Origin: Platanthera guangdongensis
Taxonomy: Eukaryota; Streptophyta; Magnoliopsida; Asparagales; Orchidaceae
Length of the DNA: 64,000 nucleotides
NCBI GenBank assembly: GCA_039583875.1
Contig: CM077157.1
Location: 77,686,346-77,750,345, forward strand
Direction: 5' to 3'
Below are positions 54,880-64,000 of this stretch, one piece after another; within the stretch, counting starts at the first letter, position 1, and each line of letters begins with the position of its first letter. The position numbers and the translations under genes were made by a program. The notes beneath the pieces are model-generated. The model was not told the origin of the DNA, did not search any database, and saw nothing but the letters and a program-made list of their open reading frames with translations.

Positions 54880-55880
54880 GGCGTTCGACGAATTCTGCCC
54901 GATGATTCATCGCGCTCTGCCCGATGATTCTTTGTATTCCGCCCGACAATTCATCACGCTCCGCTAGACGTTTCGTCGAGCCCCGCTCCATGATAATTTC
55001 CGAGCTCTGGTCAATACCCAAGTCATGGGTAGTCTTGGATTGGGCACACACGGGTATGGAAACGCCTGTGTACTACCCGTGTCCTTCTCGGGAAAAATCA
55101 CAAAACAGGCGCAAAATTTACAAGAGTACCACATGGGTAGGGACACACCTGTGTCACTGCTCGCGTCCTTCTCTGGGTTCGACGAAATTACCTCATCTTT
55201 GGCCGAAATCATTCTAAGTTATATGGCGTCGAGGGCGTTGAGTCCACTCAATGCTCTCGACGCCTTAACCTGGCCAGAATGAACTATCATTTGGCATCGA
55301 GAGTGTTGAGTCTCAATGCTCTCAACACCTCAACCCAACCAGAATGAACTATAAGTTTTATGGCATTGAGAGCATTGAGTCCACTTAACGCTCTCAATGT
55401 CTCAACCCAGACATAATGAACTCTAAGTTATATGGCATCGAGAGTGTTGAGTCCACTCAACTCTCTCAACGCCTCAACCCGGCCAGAATGAACTGTAAGT
55501 TATATGGCGTAGAGAGCATTGAATCCACTCAACGCTCTCAACGCCTAAACCACCAGAAGCTAAGATATATGACATCGAGAGTGTTCAATCCACTCAACGC
55601 TTTCAACACCTTAACCACCAGAACATAAACTAAGTTAAATGCCGTCGAGGGCATTGAGTCCACTCAACGCTCTTAGCGCCTAACCCACCATGATTTAAAA
55701 GTCAAATGGCATCGAGTGCATTGAGTCCACTCAATTCTCTCGACGCCTATCCTGCCAAAATTTCGAAGTTAATTGCCGTCGAGAGCGTTGAGTGGACTCA
55801 ACGCTCTCAACGCCTTAGCCCAACAGAAACTTTCTAAATTAGATGACGTCGACCGCATTGAGTCCACTCAACGCATTCGA
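54880..55880 (-). repeat. TCGACGAAT and TTGAGTCCACTCAACGC phrase arrays in C LTR
   Basis: Proximal to TATA are GACGAAT / CCCGATGATTC words. Distal are about ten copies of GAGTCCACTCAACGCTCTC and variants at roughly 60-90 bp spacing, each a near palindrome around GTCCAC/GTGGAC. Some ACACGGGTA-type words lie between them (55048-55160). Confidence 0.85.
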
Positions 55881-55974
55881 CGCCCCCGAACCTGAGTCAA
55901 TCTTCTTGACTGACAACACATGCGAGGGGTCTGGTACGAAATAACACGTTACAAATCCTATAAATAAAATAAAA

Positions 55975-55992
55975 GATTTCGTCCCCGAAATC
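55975..55992 (-). other. Inverted repeat near the 3' end of C
   Basis: GATTTCGTCCCCGAAATC, identical to that in A at 16146-16163 although the surrounding sequence has diverged. Confidence 0.6.
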
Positions 55993-56039
55993 AGGCTAAG
56001 GTTGTGGGGAGATAAAAGCATGAAATGAAATAAAATATG

Positions 56040-57460
56040 CTTTTAAAATTTACCTTGAGGAAATAACTCTGGGTAGTGCTTCCGCATCAAGTACACTGGC
56101 TCCTAAATAAATTCTTCCTTCCCATGATTTGACCACAACATTTTTACCAAAGGAAGACTCTTGCAATGCAAACTCCTTGTCTCGGTGTCCACTATCCGCA
56201 CTGGCTCTAGTCGTACAGATCTATCGGTCGCTACTGCTCCATCAGTGATGGGGATATATTGATCGGGCCACAATAGCGCCTTCTGAAGTGATGACACATG
56301 GAATACATCATTAAGATTCTCCAGCTCTGCGGTAACTCCAACCGAGAGGCCAAAGGGACAATCCTTTCTAATATTGTATAAGGCCCAATATACCTTGAGA
56401 TGAGCTTCTTCACACCACATACCCGTGACATTCCATGCATCGGCTTGATCTTCAGAAACAGTTTGTCACCTACTTGAAATTCCACCATCCGGTGTTTTGC
56501 ATTATAATATTTAACCTGCCGACTTTGAGCCTCAACCATGCGGTCCCATATTAGTCTAACAACGACATCAGTATCATCGATGTACTCAATTCCCAAAATA
56601 TTCGGGTCTTCATCTTGTACCCATGACAAGGGGGTTCTATACCTTCTTCTCTAAAGGGCTTTATGGGGTGCCATCCCGATATTGGCCTGGTGACTGTTGT
56701 TGTATGAGAATTCTATAAGGGTAAGACCCTATCCCATGACTCTCCTCTATCCAAGACACACAGTCTCAATAGATCTTCCAAAGTTCTGATGGTCCTCTCA
56801 GACTGTCCGTATGTCTGAGGATGAAAGGCTGTGCTAAATGTAATGCATGAGCCCAAATAAGCCTGTACCGCCTTCCATTCTTTAGTGGTAAACCGACCAT
56901 CCCGGTCAGAAACAATTGTCTTTGGCACGTCATGGTACCGTACAAACTGCTCCATAAAGAGGCGTACCAAGATATCCACATGGGCTTCTTTCTTCGTAGG
57001 AATAAACCTGGCTACCTTTGTGAGGCGGTCAACGATTACCCAAACTGAATCATTCCCTGAGCATAAGCGAGGCAACCCGTGGATGAATTCCATGGAGACA
57101 TCCTCGAACTTCCACTCAGGGATGGACAATGACTGTAATACCCCACCGAGGCTCTTGCATTCCGCCTTCACCCTTTGACAGGCCTCGCAGTGTGTAACAA
57201 AATATCTGACGTCCCTCTTCATTCCCGGCCAATACATGGTCTTCCACAAGTCAGCGTACATCTTGGCAATCCCAGGATGCACTGAACACTGAGAGCAATG
57301 TGCCTCTCTCAAGATATCTTCACGAATTTTACCGCCTTTGGGAATGTAAAGCCGACCATGGAGATGAACGAGGATGTCTTTTAGAGAATACTCACCAGTA
57401 GTCCCATCTTCAATTGACTTAAGCACCGGGGCTAAAGCAGCATCCTTTCCTTGCTCTGCC
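56040..57460 (-). pseudogene. C integrase (degenerate)
   Basis: Frames 56713-57426, 56231-56629 and 56103-56420: zinc motif ([20 protein letters not shown]), core ([30 protein letters not shown]), then [15 protein letters not shown] and the chromovirus-type tail. The first catalytic Asp is Glu and there are frame breaks near 56630-56700 and 56400. Confidence 0.85.
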
Positions 57461-57465
57461 CGGAT

Positions 57466-57882
57466 TCAGTCCCGGATATCACAAACTATGCTCTTCGCGG
57501 TCAAGTACTCCATATACCCTTCCGAATGGTCGTTATATACCAGGGTAATCTCCATTTCTTCGAGCATCCAAGCTAATTTAATACTCATCAATCGGGACCC
57601 AGGGCTCGATCCCGGTACATTTCTGCTCAAAGCATCAGTTACGAAATTTGCTTTTTCGGGGTGGTAGTTCAAAGTAAATTCATAATCACATAAACATTCT
57701 AACCACCGCCGTTGTCTCAAATTCAATTCCTTCTGAGTATGAACATACTTTAAATTCTTGTGGTCCGAAAATATTTCGCAGTGGATGCCATATAGATAGT
57801 GTCTCCAAACGTTCAAGGCGAACACCACTACTCCCAATTCAAAAGCATATACTGGATAGTTAACTTCATGCTTCTTCAGCTA
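57466..57882 (-). pseudogene. C RNase H, truncated
   Basis: The frame 57466-57837 reads [35 protein letters not shown] and RQRRWLECLCDYEFTLNYHP. Upstream it follows the QLKKHE segment until about 57882 and then changes abruptly to unrelated sequence. Confidence 0.8.
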
Positions 57883-60047
57883 ACTGTCAAAATAAGCATT
57901 TGGCTTTCGGAAATACTTTGGAGGAAAATAGTTTTCACAACCATCAGAAAAAAAGACAAACTTATTTCCCCTGGCTCTTCCGGAACTGTCTGTCAAAATA
58001 AGCCTTTGGCTTTCGGAAATACTTTAGAGGCAGAGGAGGGGCATCTATATCATCCCTTCTGAATTTTCTAAAGTGAATTCTTCTCCTGGAATTGACCACT
58101 TCATGTTTTTGCCACGCATCCCTGCTATAGTGATTGTACCTGTGTTCATTTACTACATCGACTAATATGAAGGTGTCCAAGATGATACTTTTTTGAGATC
58201 AGATTCCACACTTCACATAGTTCTCTGTTAGGATCTGAGCTGATTGCAAAAAGATATCTCCATACTTTCTTATCTTAGGAGCTGTTTGAGAGAAATCGTC
58301 AACTACCTGAATTCTGGTCCAGCAGTAGCTGTAACATCTGTTCCATATTAAGAGAAATATTGCACATTTGACCAGTATTGAGAATAATACTGTGCAAGAT
58401 GAACGTCATAAGTTCTTGCATCCTTACCTCAGTAAAACCTTGTCCACCAAACAGTTCTTTATGAAGCCAGTTGAAGTTATCATAACTATAGATGTTGGGA
58501 GCCTTAAAATGTTCTTTCATGGAGGCTTCAATAGTATTACCCTTAGTTTTCAATTCTTCCTCCCCCTTTCTGACTTCTTTAAGTACTTCATCAGCAATCA
58601 CATTATTGTAATAGACCATCTGATTGTCAACGTGGTTCATCCCTGTATTTTGGGCATTTATCACAGTGTTGTCATTTTCATCAATATTATGAGTACTTCC
58701 AAATTGTTCTTAAGTACAACCATAGTGGGATTAATGGCCTGCTCACCTTTCACAAACCAGCTATCCAAATTCAATTCCAGTTTATCAAAACGCACCTTGA
58801 CTTCAGCAAGGCCATTATTCATATCTCGTCCAGTCTCTTTTATTTTCTTCATAAATTTCTTCAGAGATAGATCAAAATGAGCTTGCTTCCTAGCCAGAAT
58901 TGCTTATATAGACTTTAGTAAAGAATTATCTGAACTAGTACTAGGAATGTCTTTAGTAGGAATACTTGGAGAGGGTATATCTTCACTCTCCTCAGAGTCA
59001 CTGGAAGACTCTGCCATGGGGGATAGAAGGGATTTCAACATAAGAGCTGTATATTCATTTTCTAAGCCAGGAGGGAGTACCTCATCCTCCCTTCCTCATC
59101 AGAAATTTCAACAATTTCTTCTTCCTCCATGGGAGGTCCACCTGGAATCTTTGCAATACTTCTTTGTAGGTTACACAAAAACCTGTCAATCTGGGTATTA
59201 AACGAGACAGAAGAGTGAATCTGCTCCCCACATACATAGCTTGATGAAACTCTGGGAGACTTACAATCATGTTCTCTATAAAAGCATCAATAGTAGAACC
59301 ATTACATTATCAACAGCCAACAAATCATCATCATAATCAAAAGCATCAACATCCACATTATCATTAGTACCTATCTCATTATCAGCCTCATCAGGCACAT
59401 CCTCAGCAGCAGCAGCACAACCAATCTCAGCAATCACTAAATATAGATCAACTATCTCTACAACTGTATCTGGTATCTCTGTATCTGGAACATCTATCAT
59501 TGAATAAGAAGGAGCAATCAATAGCACATGAGAATCAATAGCCACTTGAGTTTCAACAGACTCCCCTACAATTCCTACACTCGAGCTCTCTATAATTTCA
59601 TGGGGGGGAAGGAGGAAGAATCCTATCCTCAGGTACATGTTCCTCATCTTCCTTAGGCACTTCCCGGAGTCCACCTTGCCATGGGATCCTTCTTTCCTAT
59701 CTTGAGAAGATTGAAGAATCTATTTTTTTCAAGTGATGAACTGATACTCCTTTTGTCATGTCAAACATATCTTTGTGCAACTGATTCAATTATAGGCTGA
59801 GTATTCTTTCAAAGTTCGGTGCACGAAGACTATCCTTTATTTGTCCAAACAACACTACTCCCCAGTCAATTCGTTTTTGGTAGATGATAGCGACCAGAAT
59901 CTTGAACATCTTTGAGGAAAGGTAATTATGTGAACCAACTTTACACAAAAGAACTTTTTCAATTATGTCAGAAAGTAGTTTTCCTGTATCATTCATCCTT
60001 TTCCTCTTAACTGCTGTAGTTCCTCTCGACAGACCATAGAACAACAA
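57883..60047 (-). pseudogene. Region N: unrecognised degenerate coding remnants
   Basis: Minus-strand frames follow one another: 59790-60107 (KLLSDIIEKVLLCKVG; IIYQKRIDWGVVLFGQIKD), 59276-59674 (acidic: ADNEIGTNDNVDVDAFDYDD), 58661-58852 (DMNNGLAEVKVRFDKLELNL), 58299-58664 and 57962-58180 (basic: RRRIHFRKFRRDD). A KYFRKPKAYFD-like segment occurs twice, 109 bp apart (57890 and 57999 region). The first piece resembles the poorly characterised plant transposon protein families found beside LTR elements, but I cannot name it. Confidence 0.4.
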
Positions 60048-61373
60048 TGCAAGACCCCCCCCCCCCTTACCAAGGAGGTTACCCGATCGTAAGTCTAGAA
60101 CCGCCACCTTATGGTGACACTAACACACGGGCTAGTCGACACCGAAAGACGCGAATCCTGCTGGCTAATACGATCACTTACCTGTAGGCCAATTGAGAAT
60201 AGATGTACAATAAGAACCTACCAAGTCCACAAGTCACAGTAATAATAACACACACACATATATATATATATAATGAAAAGGTACAACAGTCCATAATGAG
60301 TACAAAACGAGAGAAGGGCTTATGCCCATACATGCCAAATAAAATGTATAGTAAATCTCTCTCTCTCACAATAACAATGTGCAGAAGCAAACTCTAAACA
60401 AGCATACTCGTCATCACCTGACACTGAGATACGGTAGTAGTTCGTAGTATCTGCTCCTCAAGTCTCGCCACCTCATCTTGCTGGCTGTACTGGTGCTACA
60501 GCTCTTTGAGATCCTAAAATTATATGGTCACAACCGACCGTTAGTCCAAAGACTAAGCCATTTTGTCCTCGTTGCACCCCCGTGACTCCTAGACACCAAG
60601 CGGGAGAAAGAAAGCGGAGGACAACAATGCAGTATCAAAATGGAAGCATGTGATAGTGGATTTATTCTATCATGGATATATTTCTAACTGTTATGTCATT
60701 ACATTAACAGTTCTATATATATAACATAAGTAATGTAAGTAAAGTAGTACTAAAAGAAGTGTAGCAAGTAAAGTAGTAATGAAAAGAAGTTCAGTAAGTA
60801 AAGTAAAGAAATTGAGCAGAAGGTAAACTATCTATCGTTATACTAACATCACATTAGTACCTTAACTTTTATGAATATCAATACAAACTTATAAGTTCAG
60901 GTTTCAGGAATTATAACTTACCATATAAAAGTGCCGATACTAATTTATATGATAAGGATTTGCAGTGCGTATGATCTAGTTATGTATGCTATGATATGTT
61001 ATATGGGTTATGGTTCATACAAGTGCAACTCACACACACAACTCTGTGATCACAGGCCTTTAGTTCCCAAATTTTAGAGATAGCTAAACTCTCTGGTAAC
61101 ACCGTTGTGGCTACGACAGCAGTGGAGTGGGTGTCTCCACTTCCTAGGCAGGTATGCACACTACCAGGCCTAGACCCTTTGTACGCCTCTGTATACATTC
61201 GAGCTGTACTCGAGTGTCACTATATACTAATTTGCTGGCAAATCCACCTGTCTTTTTGGTCTGGTGTGCATTTTCGGGGATCATCCTCCAGACCGTATTA
61301 TAAACAACCTACTGGCCCCTCAAACCCTCACACCTCACCCGAGTCACCATACTACCATCAGTGAGACGACTGG
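60048..61373 (-). repeat. LTR fragment K, third relative of the A/C LTRs
   Basis: It starts TGCAAGACCCCC with a C-run of 13 (60054-60066) and shows the same order of landmarks as A: GTCT, CCGCCACCTTATGG, ACACACGGGCTA, AAGACGC, the CCCCCGTGACTCC / CGGGAGAAAG words, twin hairpins, and GAGACGACTGG at 61363-61373 where homology ends. Strongly diverged. Strand inferred from A. Confidence 0.75.
60861..60956 (-). other. Twin stem-loops in K LTR fragment
   Basis: First: CTTAACTTTTATG / CTTATAAGTTCAG (60861-60900), weakened by three mismatches. Second: CTTACCATATAAA / TTTATATGATAAG (60917-60956), fully paired apart from one G-U in the minus-strand RNA. Loops AATATCAATACAAA and AGTGCCGATACTAA remain recognisable. 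Three positions in the second stem differ from A with matching partner changes. Confidence 0.7.
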
Positions 61374-62280
<907 letters not shown>

Positions 62281-63773
62281 CTTTTTATGATTTTAATTTC
62301 TCCATTATATGCTGCTTTGTTTAGTTTAAGTCTGGGGGAGAGATTTGTTACCTATTGCACGTACACATCTCATGTGCATACTAGAAGCTTTTATTGTTTT
62401 ATTTTGCTTAGTTCATTGCATCACACACCACTGCACCCACATGAGCGCGTGCTTAGCTTTTTGCGTGCTGCGAGTTAAACTCATTTCTTTGTTAGATTTG
62501 GGAAAATTATGGTGCTGGTTTAGGATTGTGAGACTGAGTAAAATGTTGGCCTTGTTGTGTTTCTAGTCAATTGCTCTCGTCTCGTGTAGAAATTGAAGTA
62601 GATTTAATTTTTCTATATGCTTATAGTTTTATATCTTTCTACTTGTGTAAAAACTTTTTATTCTACTCAAAAGTTGGTGAATCCGGTGTGAATCCGACGG
62701 TAGCTTAGGGATGTGTGTAGACGGCCGTTAGTTTTATATTGCTCGAGTCGGGAGGAGGGATAGTCTTTCTCACTGGCTAAGAACTTTCCCCAAGCTATTC
62801 TTGAAGCATGTGTATAGGTTAGTCATGCATGAGTGTGATGTAGGCCATCAATTTGGTCGGGTTGAGCTTTGTACCATTCCTAACGTCTTGTCCTCGCTAG
62901 CCCCGTTGTGCCTACCCTTCTTTTGATTCAGCTCCACCTTCATTCACCAAAGCCTCATAGCCAATCCTAGTTGCACACCCAAGTCGAGTTTAGAGTTTTA
63001 TATTTTCATGTTGGGATGTGATGTGGTGTTATTATTTATGAAAATGTGGAAGTGCTCTCAAGTTTATATCTGCTGAATTGTGCAAATAAAATGAAGAAAA
63101 AGAAAAAAAAAACAGAGAGAAAAATATTTGTAAAGAAAAAGAAAAAAAAAGTGAAAAGGAAAAGTAAAATTGAAAATCCTATTTGAGATGTGCTTATTTT
63201 TGGTGTAGGCGGTGCACACACCCAAATGTTAAAAGTTTAGTTTGGGGGTATGGTGTACCCGCATATATTTTGGTTAGCTGATGGATTCCCTTCATACTAG
63301 CTCATTTGGGTTAGGTGCACAGCCTTCTTGTTTATCCTTATTTACCTCACCAAAACCCAAGCCCCATCTCTTCACCTAAAGTCCTTCTGATTCGTGTGTG
63401 AACCAAACCAGTGCCGTGGAGAGAATGTGAAAGGGCAAGCATATGGTCACCGACATTGGTTGATTCCTTTGGAGGTTATCCGGAGCCCCGATCTTTGGCA
63501 ATGCTCGCCTAGCGATTAGTCTACTTTCTCCCTACGCATGACCGTATGATTCACCGTGATTCCATTTTTGAGTAATAATAAAATTTTGATACGCCTTGTG
63601 AAAAGTATAAACTATTTTGTATACTTAGAAATTTCTTCTATTATATTTTTACGCGCGTGAGCATGCGACTTCGCATGGTACTTCGTATCGCAATTTCTTT
63701 GTTAACTAGTATTTTTCCCTATCTGCTTAGATTTTGTTTGCTCGGGACGTGCAAACAGTTAAGTCTGGGGGTG
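62281..63773 (+). other. Athila-like 3' non-coding region
   Basis: No protein domain. AGTCTGGGGG or AGTTTGGGGG occurs three times (62328, 63237 and 63762), the last directly before an LTR-like start. A 90-bp A/G-rich tract lies at 63090-63170. Long non-coding tails of this type with repeated polypurine-like phrases are typical of plant Athila/Tat gypsy elements. Confidence 0.5.
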
Positions 63774-64000
63774 TGATGAGTCCATGTTTTATACCTATTT
63801 CCGGACTCATCTAGGCTTGTTTTCCTTCGCTTGCACTTCACTTTTAGTTCGTTATCGTATATATTTCATCTTATCTTTATTTATATAGGAAGTACACATT
63901 TATGCCCGTGGTTGTGTATTTTGTTATTTATATAGTTTGTACTCCCTTTTGTGATTGTCTGGAATGTCTGCACAGATTAGTGATTGGTTTTTCCTTTCGG
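63774..64000 (+). repeat. Start of an Athila-like 3' LTR
   Basis: AAGTCTGGGGGTG (63761-63773) followed by TGATGAGTCCATG. This phrase pair is the usual polypurine tract and LTR start of many plant Athila-type elements. The LTR continues past the window. Confidence 0.55.

Larger units (their letters stand above)
52259..55953 (-). repeat. 3' LTR of C
   Basis: It shares with A the U5 end, twin hairpins (52872-52973), the GGAGCCTCG / GAGGACCAAGCCC words (53300-53400) and the TATA region. Upstream of TATA it has different phrases: TTCGACGAATTCTGCCC-like words (54880-55000) and TTGAGTCCACTCAACGC words (55215-55880). Confidence 0.9.
52259..57882 (-). mobile_element. Element C: truncated gypsy relative of A
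   Basis: A 3695-bp LTR (52259-55953, TGTAAGACCC to GTTACA) is followed by minus-strand integrase and RNase H closely related to A. The element ends abruptly inside RNase H at about 57882; RT, protease, gag and 5' LTR are missing. Older than A judging by stops and LTR divergence from A. Confidence 0.9.

Overview
The window is repeat-rich plant nuclear DNA, most likely from a eudicot. It carries chromovirus-type Ty3/gypsy elements primed by tRNA-iMet, Ty1/copia elements, a CACTA DNA transposon and an Athila-like non-coding tail, and no recognisable cellular gene. The nested-insertion pattern is typical of pericentromeric or intergenic plant heterochromatin. The species cannot be named from the sequence. 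Element names A-N below are labels local to this window.

Layout. 1-5042: element E, a minus-strand Tekay/Del-like gypsy copy cut off by the window edge. 5043-11464: element F, a related minus-strand family fused to E through a chimeric gag/integrase junction. 11465-11667: unassigned GC-rich DNA. 11668-35914: element G, a plus-strand LTR element with a gag gene and no visible pol, host to two younger gypsy elements. Element A (12938-22347, target duplication AGTTT) sits in its 5' LTR and element B (23510-32666, target duplication ATTCC/ATTAC) splits its gag. 35915-50654: pieces of a gypsy LTR (H, plus strand) containing a solo copia-like LTR (M, 36196-38001) and a full-length but degenerate copia element (D, 38493-50518, target duplication TGTAC). 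D is interrupted in its protease by a CACTA transposon (I, 41724-45281). 50655-52258: fragment of another copia element (J). 52259-57882: gypsy element C, a diverged relative of A, truncated. 57883-60047: unrecognised minus-strand coding remnants (N). 60048-61373: a third A/C-like LTR fragment (K). 61374-64000: an LTR-like block, a TA microsatellite and an Athila-like 3' non-coding tail running into an LTR at 63774.

Biology. Only A has an uninterrupted long reading frame (910 codons), and its two 3187-bp LTRs differ at about seven sites. Yet it lacks most of gag, the protease and the RT fingers, so it is a recently inserted deletion derivative. All other coding regions carry stops, frameshifts or lost catalytic residues.

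Four observations stand out. (1) An identically placed 78-bp GT-AG intron candidate lies between gag and protease in E, F and B. Unspliced RNA would end just after Gag and splicing would give Gag-Pol. (2) Twin stem-loops with near-constant 14-nt loops and compensating stem changes are kept in the LTRs of A, C and K. (3) In at least six LTR families a family-specific array of short palindromic CG-containing phrases lies directly upstream of the TATA box. (4) The copia element D and the gypsy element C carry the same two phrase modules in the same order there.
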